Assembly (NCBI GenBank): GCA_018819925.1
Contig: JAHJPG010000091.1
Coordinates: 32,376-96,375 of the forward strand
Source of the DNA: Pseudomonadota bacterium
GTDB lineage: Bacteria; Desulfobacterota; Desulfarculia; Desulfarculales; Desulfarculaceae
Reading direction: 5' to 3'
Length of the DNA stretch: 64,000 nt
The first letter of the stretch is position 1. Every line of letters begins with the position of its first letter. Below, piece after piece: positions 36,177 through 45,029 of this stretch. The position numbers and the translations under genes were made by a program. The notes beneath the pieces were generated by a model. It saw only the letters and a list, made by a program, of their open reading frames with translations. It did not search any database and had not been told where the DNA came from.

Positions 36177-36205
36177 AAAATACCCGAGGGCCGCCGGGGG
36201 GTCAA
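36177..36205 (-). promoter_or_regulatory. Sigma-70-type promoter for the dsbD-ade operon
   Basis: On the minus strand TTGACC (36200-36205) and TATTTT (36177-36182) are separated by exactly 17 bp, about 55 bp upstream of the dsbD-like ATG. Five of six -35 bases and four of six -10 bases match consensus. It is paired with an oppositely oriented promoter at 36268. Confidence 0.55.
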
Positions 36206-36249
36206 ACCATATAATTCGCCGGAAGCCGGCGGGGCCGGAAAAGGCAAAC

Positions 36250-36261
36250 GTTTATATAAAC
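36250..36261. promoter_or_regulatory. 12-bp AT-rich palindrome between divergent promoters
   Basis: GTTTATATAAAC is a perfect palindrome 6 bp upstream of the -35 box of the lytic transglycosylase promoter and between the two divergent promoters. It could be a regulator site or an UP-element-like AT tract. Confidence 0.35.
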
Positions 36262-36267
36262 AGATAC

Positions 36268-36296
36268 TTTACAGTGATGCCCACCTCTGCTATGTT
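36268..36296 (+). promoter_or_regulatory. Sigma-70-type promoter for the lytic transglycosylase gene
   Basis: TTTACA (36268-36273), a 17-bp spacer and TATGTT (36291-36296) lie about 50 bp upstream of the ATG at 36348. Spacing is ideal and both hexamers match consensus at four or five positions. Confidence 0.55.
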
Positions 36297-36347
36297 AGTT
36301 GAAATGTTTTGGGAACGTTATGACTGCGCTCCCTGGCGGATGGGTGT

Positions 36348-37985
36348 ATGAAACTGAAGTCAATTCTAAGTGTCGCCTGCCTGGCCTTGCTGGCCGTTGC
36401 CGGTTGCGCCACCACCACCTCTCAAACCAGCCAAAGCGGGACTTCCCAGCCGGTGGTGATCACCGGCAAACCCCTGAAGCCCTCCCAAGATGAGATATCC
36501 GCCCGGGTGGCTCAAGAGCTCAAGGACCTGGGCGAAAAGGAGATGGTCACCGAAAAGAAGCAGCCGGGCGCCCAGCCCGACCAGCCCGAAACCGTAACCT
36601 ACGACATACCCATCGTCATAAACTCCCGGGTGGAGTATTTCATAGAGTACTTCCAGACCCGGGTGCCCAAGCGCTTCCGCATCTGGCTGTCCCGCTCCGG
36701 CCGCTACCTACCCATGATGCGCACCATCCTCAAGGAGCACGGCCTGCCCGAGGATTTGGTCTATCTGGCCTTGATCGAAAGCGGCTTCCCCTGCCAAGCT
36801 TATTCACGGGCCCACGCGGTGGGTCCCTGGCAGTTCATCCGGGGCACGGGCAAGCGCTACGGCCTGGCCATCAACTACTGGGTCGATGAACGGCGCGACC
36901 CGGTGAAGGCCACCCACGCCGCGGCCCGCTATCTAAAAGACCTGCACGAGGAGTTCGGCTCCTGGTATCTGGCCGCGGCGGCCTACAACGCCGGCGAGGG
37001 CAAGATCCGCCGGGCCTTGAAGCGCTACAAGGCCGACAACTTCTGGTCCATAAGCGAGGGTCGGCGATACTACCTCAAGAGCGAAACCCGCCAGTATGTG
37101 CCAAAGATGATCGCCGCGGCGCTCATAGCCAAGGAGCCCGAGAAATACGGCTTCGCTGGCATCGTCTATGAGGAGCCCTTGGCCTATGACCTGGTCAAGG
37201 TGCACCCGGGAACCTCCCTTGGGGTGGCGGCCAAACTGGCCGGCATAAGCTCCCGAGAGCTTAACGACTTCAATCCCGAGTTGCGCCGCTGGGCGGTCCC
37301 CCCCACCGGCGGCATGTACGAGCTGCGCATTCCCCCCGGCAAAATGGCCTCCTTCGAGGCCGCCTACGCCCAACTGCCCGTTACCAAGCGCAAGGCCCAG
37401 GTGGGGGCGATAACCGTGCGGGTGAACCAGGGCGACACCCTGGGGCGCATCGCCCGGATGCATGGGGTGAGTCTGAATGACTTGATGGCCGTAAACCCCA
37501 ACCTGGACTCCCGGCATTTGCGTATAGGGCAGGCGGTGGTGGTGCCTCCGGGGCGCGGCTCCCAGCCGGTTAAAATCGCCGCCCGGCCCGCCATCCACAG
37601 TCGCCGCCCCCTGGCGGCCAGCCCCCGGGGCACTCATAAGATTCAACACACCGTCAAGAGCGGCGACACGCTGTGGCACATCGCCCGGTCTTACAATATC
37701 AACTGGCGCGACATCCTGCGTTGGAATGGCAAGCACGGCAGCCGCCTGCAGCCGGGCCAGCGCCTGGTGCTCTATGTGCCCAGCGCCAAGGCCGAGGGCA
37801 TGGTGGACACCCAGCAACCCGCAAGCTCGCGCAACGTGGTTTACGTGGTCAAGCGGGGCGACAATCTCTGGACCATAGGCCGCCGCTACGGGGTGACTCC
37901 GGACCAACTCCGGCGCTGGAACGGGCTCAGTTCCAACGCCATCACCCCCGGCGACAAGCTCACGGTCAAACGCGACGACTCCTAG
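36348..37985 (+). CDS. mltD: Membrane-bound lytic murein transglycosylase with three LysM domains (MltD-like)
   Basis: This is a lipoprotein (545 aa): a signal sequence ending in the lipobox VAGC puts the lipidated cysteine at Cys20. The SLT domain follows (about residues 120-280) with catalytic Glu144 in ALIESGF, then HAVGPWQFI and AAYNAGEGKI. Three LysM repeats lie at about 352-400, 428-473 and 497-542, each starting with VxxGDxLxxIA. It cleaves peptidoglycan to 1,6-anhydromuropeptides at the inner face of the outer membrane. It has its own promoter and a strong terminator. Confidence 0.93.
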   Translation: MKLKSILSVACLALLAVAGCATTTSQTSQSGTSQPVVITGKPLKPSQDEISARVAQELKDLGEKEMVTEKKQPGAQPDQPETVTYDIPIVINSRVEYFIEYFQTRVPKRFRIWLSRSGRYLPMMRTILKEHGLPEDLVYLALIESGFPCQAYSRAHAVGPWQFIRGTGKRYGLAINYWVDERRDPVKATHAAARYLKDLHEEFGSWYLAAAAYNAGEGKIRRALKRYKADNFWSISEGRRYYLKSETRQYVPKMIAAALIAKEPEKYGFAGIVYEEPLAYDLVKVHPGTSLGVAAKLAGISSRELNDFNPELRRWAVPPTGGMYELRIPPGKMASFEAAYAQLPVTKRKAQVGAITVRVNQGDTLGRIARMHGVSLNDLMAVNPNLDSRHLRIGQAVVVPPGRGSQPVKIAARPAIHSRRPLAASPRGTHKIQHTVKSGDTLWHIARSYNINWRDILRWNGKHGSRLQPGQRLVLYVPSAKAEGMVDTQQPASSRNVVYVVKRGDNLWTIGRRYGVTPDQLRRWNGLSSNAITPGDKLTVKRDDS

Positions 37986-38008
37986 CCGTCACGGCAATCA
38001 GGCGATCA

Positions 38009-38037
38009 GGCCGCCCCCATGGGGGCGGCCTTTTTTT
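38009..38037 (+). terminator. Intrinsic terminator of mltD
   Basis: GGCCGCCCCC (38009-38018), AT, GGGGGCGGCC (38021-38030) and seven T residues form a textbook rho-independent terminator 24 bp after the stop codon. The same 10-bp stem recurs in the lon terminator at 45040-45062. Confidence 0.9.
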
Positions 38038-38149
38038 ATTGGAGTAGGCGGGACCGGGGTGGTGCCCCGGCAAGGCCCCGCCCGGCGCCGCCGGCGCTGG
38101 GCCCCGCGCGTCCGGCGCACCCGGTTGGCAAAAGACATTGCCCACCCCC

Positions 38150-38186
38150 AAAAGAGAGCGCCCGCCCGGGGTCCCCGGGCGGGCGC
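38150..38186 (-). terminator. Intrinsic terminator of the TRAP operon
   Basis: GCGCCCGCCCGGGG (38158-38171) and its complement (38173-38186) form a very stable hairpin. On the minus strand it is followed by TCTCTTTT. It lies 28 bp downstream of the dctM stop codon, in the right direction to end the dctPQM message. Confidence 0.75.
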
Positions 38187-38214
38187 ATTGCTTACGCGGG
38201 TTGATGGGCCCGGC

Positions 38215-39513
38215 TTAGTCCACGTTCCAGCCCATGGCGCGCGGCAGCCACAACACCGCGTCGGGCCAGTAGGTCATGAGCAAAAGCACCCCGATCTGAA
38301 TGGCCAGCCAGGGCATCACCGCCCGGGAGACGTAGAGCAAATCTCGGTTGACCAGGGCTCCGGTGATGTACAGGCTCACCCCCAAGGGCGGGGTGCAGTA
38401 TCCGATGGCCAGGTTCACGGTCATCAAAAGCCCGAAGTGCACCGCGTTGATCCCGTAGCTGTCCAGCATGGGCAGGAAGATAGGGCCCAGGATCAAGGTG
38501 GCGCTGATGATGTCCATGAACATGCCGATGATCAGCAGCAGGACGTTGATGGTCAGCAGGAATATCCAGGGCTGGGTGATGGAACTGACCACCGCCTCGG
38601 ATATCTTGCTGGGGATGGCTTCCATGGTCAGGTAACGGCCGAAACAGGTGGCTCCGGCCACGATGATCAACAGGGTGGCGCTGGTCACCGCCGAGTTGAC
38701 CATGACTTTCTTGACCATGGAGAATTTCATATCCCGGTGTATGAACAGCTCCACGATGAGGGCATACACGCAGGCCACCACCGCCGCTTCGTTGGCGGTG
38801 AAGGCCCCGCTGAAGATGCCGCCGAAGATGATAACCGGCAGCATCAAGGACCAGAAGCCTTCCCGGAAGGCGTTCCATGTCTCTCTCCAGGTGGGCTTGG
38901 GCGCCCGGGTGAAACCGGGGTTGCGCACCGCCCACACGTAGGAGTAGGCGCACATGCCGGCCATGATCAAAATACCGGGCACGAAGCCGGTGAGGAACAG
39001 GCCCTCCAGGCTCACCGCGCTGACCATGGAGTAGAGGATCATGGCGATGGACGGCGGGATGATGACCCCCAGGTTGGGGGCCGTGGTCATGACCCCCACA
39101 CTGAAGCGCATGTCGTACTTGTTGTCGATCAGGGCGGGAATCATGAAGCCGCCGATGGCCACCACCGTGGCCACCGTGGAACCGCTGATGGCGCCGAACA
39201 GGCCGCAGGCCAGGATGCCGGCCATGGCCAGGCCTCCGGGCAGCCAGCCCACCACCACGTTGGCGAAGCGGATCAGCTTGTTCACGATGGAGCCGCTGGT
39301 CATGATGTTGCCGCATAAAATGAAGAACAGCACCACCACCAGGGCGAATTTGTCCATGGAGCGGAAAAGGCTTTGGATCAGGACCAGCAGGGGAAGGTCG
39401 GTAAAAAGTAAAAAGCCGATCACCGAGGTGAAGAAAAGGCACAAGAACACGGGAACCGTGGCGGCCATGGCCCCCAGCAGCACCAGTACGATGATGATAT
39501 AGCTTGCTTCCAT
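38215..39513 (-). CDS. dctM: TRAP transporter large permease (DctM family)
   Basis: The protein (432 aa) is the 12-13-helix ion-coupled subunit of a tripartite ATP-independent periplasmic transporter. Family features include FSVGVMTTAPNLGVIIPPSIAMILY, GIFSGAFTANEAAVVACVYAL and the C-terminal GYCTPPLGVSLYITGAL. It uses a Na+ or proton gradient to import an organic acid delivered by DctP. It is third in dctP-dctQ-dctM and starts 9 bp after dctQ. Confidence 0.94.
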   Translation of the reverse strand: MEASYIIIVLVLLGAMAATVPVFLCLFFTSVIGFLLFTDLPLLVLIQSLFRSMDKFALVVVLFFILCGNIMTSGSIVNKLIRFANVVVGWLPGGLAMAGILACGLFGAISGSTVATVVAIGGFMIPALIDNKYDMRFSVGVMTTAPNLGVIIPPSIAMILYSMVSAVSLEGLFLTGFVPGILIMAGMCAYSYVWAVRNPGFTRAPKPTWRETWNAFREGFWSLMLPVIIFGGIFSGAFTANEAAVVACVYALIVELFIHRDMKFSMVKKVMVNSAVTSATLLIIVAGATCFGRYLTMEAIPSKISEAVVSSITQPWIFLLTINVLLLIIGMFMDIISATLILGPIFLPMLDSYGINAVHFGLLMTVNLAIGYCTPPLGVSLYITGALVNRDLLYVSRAVMPWLAIQIGVLLLMTYWPDAVLWLPRAMGWNVD

Positions 39514-39522
39514 CTGCGCCCC

Positions 39523-40185
39523 CTACCCCGCGGCTTCATTCTTGGCGCGGCTCTCTTGGAAATCCCACCACAACACCTGGACGGTGCGCACCCCCATGGT
39601 CACTCCCATGAGAGGCAGAATCAGGTAAAGGATGACCAGGGGAATCTCCAAGATGATGGTTTCCTGGGACGTCCGCTCTTGCATCAGGGCCATGTCGATG
39701 CCGAATTTGGTGATGATCGCCGAGAAGAGCAGCACCGAAAAGTGGCTGAAGTAGGTCAGGGGGGTGCGTAGACGCGGCACAATCTGCACCAGCGCGTCGA
39801 TGGTGATCATGGAACGGTTTTTAATGGCCGGAGCCAGACCCACAAAAGTGGTGAGGATGATGATCTCGCGGATCAACTCCTCGGACCAGGACAGGGAGTA
39901 GGAAAACACATAACGCATGATCACGTTTATGAACAGGGAGACCAGCCCCACCATCACCGCGAGGTACAGGGTCCATTCCTCAAAGAAGGAAAGCCCCTTG
40001 TCCTGGAAGCGCAGAAAGCGGTCGCAGTTGCCGGTGAAGGCGGCAATGAGCATGAAAAATCCCCAGATGGAGATAGCTCCCCAGGTGAGCCCTTTTAGGT
40101 GCAACAGGAAATAGCCCAGCACGGCGGCCGCGGCGATGCAGGCCACTGCCACCCAGCCGAAAAGGTATGTCCGCCCTTGTGCCAT
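39523..40185 (-). CDS. dctQ: TRAP transporter small permease (DctQ family)
   Basis: The protein (220 aa) has four main membrane helices of the DctQ domain (about residues 70-200; FINVIMRYVFSYSLSWSEELIREI is typical). Two extra N-terminal hydrophobic segments (VACIAAAAVLGYFLLHL and AISIWGFFMLIAAFTG) make it longer than most. DctQ holds DctM and contacts the binding protein. It lies between dctP and dctM. Confidence 0.88.
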   Translation of the reverse strand: MAQGRTYLFGWVAVACIAAAAVLGYFLLHLKGLTWGAISIWGFFMLIAAFTGNCDRFLRFQDKGLSFFEEWTLYLAVMVGLVSLFINVIMRYVFSYSLSWSEELIREIIILTTFVGLAPAIKNRSMITIDALVQIVPRLRTPLTYFSHFSVLLFSAIITKFGIDMALMQERTSQETIILEIPLVILYLILPLMGVTMGVRTVQVLWWDFQESRAKNEAAG

Positions 40186-40286
40186 ATGTCGCGGTTTCCT
40201 TCGCGGCGCTTAACGCGCCGTCAGCCCAGAGGTGGGAAACCGGGCCGGGGAGTTACCCCCGGCCCGTGGCTTTTAGGTAATTTGGT

Positions 40287-41366
40287 TTACTGCTTGCCGC
40301 CCATGTCGCGGGTGATCTTGTAGCCCAGGAATTCCTGGACTTGGCCCAGGTACTGCGGGCCGATCTCCTTGGCGAACTGCTGATGGACCACGTTGCCCTG
40401 ATACTGCAGGGTCTCCAGGTCCTTCTTGGAAAGCTCCCAGAATTTCACGCCGGACTTCTCAATGGCGCCCTTTTTGGCTGCGGCCTCCTGCGCCTTGCAC
40501 TCGTTGCGGTAGATGGCGCATTGCTCGTTGACCACCTTGGTGAAGGTGGCTTGCAGGTCGGCGGGCAGAGACTTGAACCAGGCCTTGTTGAAGATCCAGA
40601 TAAACAGGCCCTGGGCGTAGTTGACGGGGGTGAAGTTCTTGGCCACTTCGAACTTTCTGGTCAGGTAGCACACGATCAGGGTGTGGTCCAGGCCGGTGAT
40701 GACGCCCTGCTTGAGCGCGGTGGGCACGTCGGGCCAGGGCATGACCACGGGGTTGAAGCCCCAGGACTTGTAGAGCAGCTTATTGACCGCTGCCTCGGCG
40801 ATGCGGAACTTCACCTGCTTGGCGTCGGCGATGTTCTTCACCGGGACGGTGGTGGCCCAGCCGTAGCGGCCATAGGCGGTCACATCCAGGCCCATGATGC
40901 CCTGGTGCTCCATGCCGTCCAGGAAGTGCTGGAACAGCTTCTTGTTGGCGATGAACTTGTCCAGCTTCTCGTAGGAGTTGACCAGGAAAGGCAGGTTGAC
41001 CAGGCCCATGCGGGGGCCCAGGTTGGTGGAAGCCACCGAGCTGACCGCCATGCCCTGGATAGCGCCCATCTGCAACTGGTTGAGAACCTCCACCTCGCCG
41101 CCCAACATGGAGAAGGGCAGGTACTCAAAGTAAATTTGTCCCTTGGTGGCTTTCCACAGGGCGTCGCGGATGGCGAATCCGGCATACACGCCCTTGATGG
41201 CCGGGTGAGAAACGTTGGAGACCTTGATTTTGTATTTGGCGCCGGAATAGTCGAAGGCCGGCTTCCATTTCTCCACGGACGGTTTCTTGGCCATGGCCGC
41301 TGGCGCCATCAGGGCGATCGCCGCCAAGGCCACTACCAGCACCACAAACACTTTGGAAAATCGCAT
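40287..41366 (-). CDS. dctP: TRAP transporter substrate-binding protein (DctP family)
   Basis: The protein (359 aa) starts at ATG 41366 after a strong GGGAGGGG site and carries a signal peptide (VFVVLVVALAAIALMAPAAMA). The mature part has the two-lobed DctP fold (YLPFSMLGGEVEVLNQLQMGAIQG, VKFRIAEAAVNKLLYKSWGFNPVVMPWPDVPTALKQGVITGLDH). The arginine in KFRI is at the position that binds substrate carboxylates in this family. The ligand is probably an organic acid; which one is not predictable. Confidence 0.92.
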   Translation of the reverse strand: MRFSKVFVVLVVALAAIALMAPAAMAKKPSVEKWKPAFDYSGAKYKIKVSNVSHPAIKGVYAGFAIRDALWKATKGQIYFEYLPFSMLGGEVEVLNQLQMGAIQGMAVSSVASTNLGPRMGLVNLPFLVNSYEKLDKFIANKKLFQHFLDGMEHQGIMGLDVTAYGRYGWATTVPVKNIADAKQVKFRIAEAAVNKLLYKSWGFNPVVMPWPDVPTALKQGVITGLDHTLIVCYLTRKFEVAKNFTPVNYAQGLFIWIFNKAWFKSLPADLQATFTKVVNEQCAIYRNECKAQEAAAKKGAIEKSGVKFWELSKKDLETLQYQGNVVHQQFAKEIGPQYLGQVQEFLGYKITRDMGGKQ

Positions 41367-41570
41367 AACCCCTCCCTTTCGCTTCGCTTGGCGAGTACAC
41401 ACAACGCGTTGAGTTCTCAAGACCGTCCCCAGCGAACCGGGGCGTATTGCGTCATTTTGGGCCCCCCATGGGGCCACGGGATAAGCGCCCGCCTTTTGAT
41501 TGCCACCTCCTTATCCTGGGCGCCCGAGTGCCTTGAGAATACGTGAACAGCCGCTCCGCCGGGCCGGGGC

Positions 41571-42062
41571 CTAGCGGGGCAATAGCTCGCTTTCAGCCAG
41601 TTTTTTGCGTTGCGCATCAAGCTGTTGCTGGCTGTGTTTAACCAGAAGGATCGGCGTCTTGCATTTCCACAGCACATTGTGGACCACACTGCCGCCAAGG
41701 ATCTCTTCCAATTCGCTGAATCCGCTTTGGGGCAGGATGACCATGTCGTAGCCTTCCCCCTCCGCCACCCGGCAGATGACCACCGCCGGTTGCCCCTCCT
41801 CGATCTGAATTTCATACTCCACGCCAGCTTTTTGGAAGGGCTCGGCCGCCGCCTGCAAAACATTTTCGGCCCGCTTGCGCATGGAGGCTTTTATACGCTC
41901 CTGGTCGTCCGGGCTTATGCCGTGTTGCTCCAATCGCTTGGTGTTGATCACGTTAAGCAGGGTGACCGCCAGGGGCATGCGCCAGCTGAGTTTGATGGCG
42001 TATTCTTCGGCAGTCAGGGAATTGCGGGCGCTGTCCACGGGAATAAGGACTTTGCTTTTCAT
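41571..42062 (-). CDS. Universal stress protein (UspA family)
   Basis: The protein (163 aa) has the Usp alpha/beta fold: KVLIPVDSARNS at the N-terminus and an ATP-loop remnant SGFSELEEILGGSV near the C-terminus, where the first glycine of G-x2-G-x9-GS is replaced. ATG 42062 is chosen, with GAGG 6 bp upstream. It lies upstream of and co-directional with the TRAP genes. TRAP operons often include a Usp (TeaD with TeaABC), so it may regulate transporter activity; this is inferred. Confidence 0.88.
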   Translation of the reverse strand: MKSKVLIPVDSARNSLTAEEYAIKLSWRMPLAVTLLNVINTKRLEQHGISPDDQERIKASMRKRAENVLQAAAEPFQKAGVEYEIQIEEGQPAVVICRVAEGEGYDMVILPQSGFSELEEILGGSVVHNVLWKCKTPILLVKHSQQQLDAQRKKLAESELLPR

Positions 42063-42409
42063 GGTCACCCTCGAAAAAGGCTAGAGGTCATTAGGAGAAT
42101 GATTCAATACTGCCTTTTCTTGCTTCCAAAATGCAAGCCCCACCGCCTGCCGGCGCCGTAATTGGGCCAGAGCGGAACATCGCTGCACCAAAAGACACGT
42201 GGACGGCGCCCTGGGTTTGACGCGGAAAGTTCGCGCAATAAAGGGGGGGGTCGTCATCGCGCCTTGAGGTCATGCATCACCTTTCGTGGCGGGGGCTGGG
42301 AAAACCAGGCGATATAGCTATATTGAAGCTACCGGTCAAGATGAAGCTATCAAAGCTGGCCTAACAGTGTCAAGGCAAAATGACCGTATAATCCCTGGGA
42401 AACCTTGCC
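42063..42409. other. Intergenic region without recognisable gene
   Basis: These 347 bp separate the usp gene from the metallo-hydrolase gene. Base composition is lower in GC than flanking genes in several parts. A perfect 12-bp palindrome ATATAGCTATAT lies at 42312-42323, and short similar stretches GAAGCTAC/GAAGCTAT follow. No open frame with a ribosome site, tRNA or terminator was recognised. The promoter of usp must lie in the right-hand flank of usp, but no clear hexamers were seen. Confidence 0.5.
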
Positions 42410-43207
42410 CTAGTCCTCACAAATCCCCGCCGGGCGAACCACCCCGCCGGCGGTTAGTTCCAGTTGCAGACCGTCAAAGGCGGCCCACACCGGCCCGCTG
42501 AAGCAAGCCGCCGCCGAGGCTACCGCCTCTTCAGGGCCGACCACCCTGTAAAAGTGACTGAGCAACAGCGCCCCCACTCCGGCGGCGGCGGCCAACTCGC
42601 CGCAAGCGGCCGGGTGCAGATGACCCGCCTTGGGCTCCTGGTCGGTGCCCGCGCAGTGGCAGATCAACAAGTCCGCTCCCCGGGCAAGGGCCGCCAATTC
42701 CCCGCCGGCCTCGCTGTCGCCCAGGTAGACCAGGCTGCGTCCCCCGGCTTCCAGCCGCCAAGCCAGGCTGTGGGCATGGTGAACCGCCGCGGCGGTGCCT
42801 ATGCGCACCTCGCCCAGGGCCGCCTCGTCCCCGGGCTCCAGCCAACGCCGGGTGAGCACCTCCAGCGGCGGGTTCAGCCAGCCGCTCCAGGCCTGATCCA
42901 GGGCGGCCAGCAAGGGCTCCAGGCCGGCGTGGGCCAGCAGGGTGCTCTGGGCCTGGGCCGCCAGCACGGGGTCGTATTTAAGGGCAAAGAGCCAGGGGAT
43001 CAGGTCGGCCATGTGGTCCGGGTGTGGATGGCTGATGACCACCCCGTCCACCTCCGCCACCCGCCGTCCGCTGTCCAACAGACGCCGCCAGGCCCCTTGG
43101 CCCAAGTCCAGCATCACCCGGACTCCTCCCGCCTCCACCAGATAGGCTGGGCTGGAGCGCTGGGCCCGCAGTTCGCAGGTGCCAGATCCCAACACGGTGA
43201 TACGCAT
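42410..43207 (-). CDS. Metallo-beta-lactamase-fold hydrolase (RNase Z/AtsA-like)
   Basis: The protein (265 aa) has the MBL fold with the metal motif HPHPDH (HxHxDH), preceded by a typical N-terminal MRITVLGSGTCELRAQRSSPAYLVEAGG. A later LVYLGDSEAG supplies the bridging Asp, and LLSHFYR the last histidine. It resembles the tRNase Z/arylsulfatase-like branch, but lacks obvious RNase Z exosite features, so a small-molecule hydrolase is as likely. ATG 43207 with GGAG 6 bp upstream is preferred over ATG 43222. Confidence 0.85.
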   Translation of the reverse strand: MRITVLGSGTCELRAQRSSPAYLVEAGGVRVMLDLGQGAWRRLLDSGRRVAEVDGVVISHPHPDHMADLIPWLFALKYDPVLAAQAQSTLLAHAGLEPLLAALDQAWSGWLNPPLEVLTRRWLEPGDEAALGEVRIGTAAAVHHAHSLAWRLEAGGRSLVYLGDSEAGGELAALARGADLLICHCAGTDQEPKAGHLHPAACGELAAAAGVGALLLSHFYRVVGPEEAVASAAACFSGPVWAAFDGLQLELTAGGVVRPAGICED

Positions 43208-43347
43208 GCCCGTCTCCGCCATGGTTGTTATAATTTTATAAAAAGTATGGTGAGTAGGGCAAGCTCCCATGCGCCCCTGGCCTTTGGGGCCCGGCCTTGG
43301 CTACAATGGAGTTCGCCCCCATGGCGGCGGGCTGGGAGGAAAACGAG
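43208..43347. promoter_or_regulatory. Divergent promoter region, AT-rich
   Basis: Bases 43223-43250 (TTGTTATAATTTTATAAAAA) are far more AT-rich than the surroundings and lie between divergent starts at 43207 and 43348. TATAAT and TATAAA hexamers are present on both strands, but no well-spaced -35 was found, so assignment is tentative. Confidence 0.35.
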
Positions 43348-43746
43348 ATGCGCAAAATTATCCTGGGCCTGGTCTTGGCCCTTTTGGTGCTGTCAACCTT
43401 GGCCCTGGCCGGCGGGCCGGCCCCCGGCGGCATCATCATCGACAACCAAGGGCAAAAGATCGTGGTGGAGCGCTTTGACAAGCTTTTGGAAACCTACCCC
43501 TTTGTCTATCAGGATTCGGAAATGAAGGTGCCCATGGCCGACATCAAGAGCCTGACCTACAATAACGACGACACCATCACCCTGGTCAACTCCAAGGGCA
43601 AGACCTTTACCGTCACCGGGGAGATGGGGGTCAGCTACACCGAAATGATCAGCTATCAGACCAAGAACCCCATCGACGGCAGCCTGCAGGCCCAGACCAT
43701 CGACCCTTTCTTGGTAAAGAAAATCGTCTTTGATTGGAAAAAATAG
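43348..43746 (+). CDS. Small secreted protein of unknown function
   Basis: The 132-aa product starts at ATG 43348 after GGGAGG and has a signal peptide (KIILGLVLALLVLSTLALA). The mature part is rich in beta-prone alternations (DTITLVNSKGKTFTVTGEMGVSYTEMI) and looks like a small periplasmic beta domain. I recognise no family. It is divergent from the metallo-hydrolase gene, and its stop codon is 2 bp from that of the convergent PHP gene. Confidence 0.75.
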   Translation: MRKIILGLVLALLVLSTLALAGGPAPGGIIIDNQGQKIVVERFDKLLETYPFVYQDSEMKVPMADIKSLTYNNDDTITLVNSKGKTFTVTGEMGVSYTEMISYQTKNPIDGSLQAQTIDPFLVKKIVFDWKK

Positions 43747-43748
43747 GT

Positions 43749-44606
43749 TCAGCGGGCCAGGGTGTCCCGGGCCTGTTTGAGCCCGGCCAGCAGGGCCGCC
43801 GGCACCCTTAGGGTGCCCTGGCCGGCGCCCAGGCGGATGCCGGGCTTGTTGGCTCCGTGGAAGTCGCTGCCCCCGCTGACCGCCAGGCCCAGGCGGGCGG
43901 CCAGGCCCAGCAGCTGGCGCTCCTGGGACGGCTTGTGCTCGGAGTAATAGGCTTCGATGCCCATAAGCCCCAGATCTTTTAGCCCGGCCACCAATTTCTC
44001 CAAAACCAGCGGATGCAACTCCAGCAGGCCGGGGTGGGCCAACACCGTAACCCCGCCCGCCCCCCGGATAAGAGCCATGGCCTCGCCGGGCTCCAGGCGC
44101 TGTTTCTCCACGTAGGCCGGGGCTCCCCGCTTGAGGTAGCGGCCGAAGGCCTCGCCCAGGTTATGCACCACTCCCTTGTCCACCAGCACCTGGGCGAAGT
44201 GAGGGCGCCCCACCTGGCCGCCGCCGGCCGCAGCCTCGACTTCTTCCATGGCGATTTCCACCCCCATCTCGCGCAGACGGGCCACCATCTTGGGGTTGCG
44301 CTCCCGGCGGGCCTGCTGCACCCGCTCCAGGCCCTTTTCCAGCCGGGGCTCCCCGGGGTCCACCCACAGTCCCAGCAAGTGTATGGAGCCGCCGCCGGGG
44401 CGGGCGACACTAAGCTCCACCCCGGGCACCAGCTCCGGGCCGCCGGGTTGGGCCGCGCTCAAAAATTCGGCCAGGCCCTCGGTGGTGTCGTGGTCGGTGA
44501 GGGCCACCGCCGCCAAGCCGGCCTCCGCCGCCGCCCGGGCCACGAGGGCCGGAGTCAATACGCCGTCGCTGGCCGTGGAGTGGGTGTGCAGATCGATCAG
44601 CTTCAT
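43749..44606 (-). CDS. PHP-domain phosphoesterase (YciV/RNase AM-like)
   Basis: The protein (285 aa) carries the PHP metal-binding motifs: IDLHTHSTASDG, ALTDHDTTEG, PGVELSV, VLAHPG and GSDFHG. Layout and length match the TrpH/YciV group (5'-3' exoribonuclease RNase AM, or 3',5'-nucleoside bisphosphate phosphatase). ATG 44606 is used; the upstream open frame has no coding character. It is divergent from the dodecin gene. Confidence 0.9.
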   Translation of the reverse strand: MKLIDLHTHSTASDGVLTPALVARAAAEAGLAAVALTDHDTTEGLAEFLSAAQPGGPELVPGVELSVARPGGGSIHLLGLWVDPGEPRLEKGLERVQQARRERNPKMVARLREMGVEIAMEEVEAAAGGGQVGRPHFAQVLVDKGVVHNLGEAFGRYLKRGAPAYVEKQRLEPGEAMALIRGAGGVTVLAHPGLLELHPLVLEKLVAGLKDLGLMGIEAYYSEHKPSQERQLLGLAARLGLAVSGGSDFHGANKPGIRLGAGQGTLRVPAALLAGLKQARDTLAR

Positions 44607-44811
44607 GGGCCCAAGGCTAGCGCCGGCGGCGAGGCTTGGCAACCTTGGGCTGCGGCGGCCAAGGAGCCGATCTCTTCCCGCCAGCCGCCGATTAGCCTTG
44701 TTTGCCAAAAATTCAGCGTGTTATCCTAAAATTGAAGACATCGGCAACATGACACCCTGATTCACACACCAGTGAAAAATTTTATGCCCCGCATAGGGGT
44801 GGAGGGAAGTC

Positions 44812-45024
44812 ATGGGAGAAAAAAGAGTCGCCCGCGTCACCGAGATCATCGCCGGAAGCACCAAAAGCTTTGACGACGCGATCAAGGCGGGCATCGACCG
44901 CGCCAACATCACCCTCAGGGGCATCACCGGATTCAAGGTGCAGGACCAGAGCGTCTCCATGGTAGACGGCAAGGTCCTGGAATACCGGGTGCGCATGGAA
45001 GTGATCTTCGTCCTGGAGTCCTAG
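44812..45024 (+). CDS. Dodecin flavin-storage protein
   Basis: The 70-aa protein matches the dodecin family closely (ARVTEIIAGSTKSFDDAIKAGIDRAN, and GFKVQDQSVSMVDGKVLEYRVRMEVIFVLE). Dodecins form hollow 12-mers that sequester flavins or CoA. GGAGGGA precedes ATG 44812. A candidate upstream promoter is TTGTTT-18-TATCCT around 44699-44728, which is weak. The hairpin just downstream faces the opposite direction and belongs to lon. Confidence 0.95.
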   Translation: MGEKRVARVTEIIAGSTKSFDDAIKAGIDRANITLRGITGFKVQDQSVSMVDGKVLEYRVRMEVIFVLES

Positions 45025-45029
45025 ATCCC

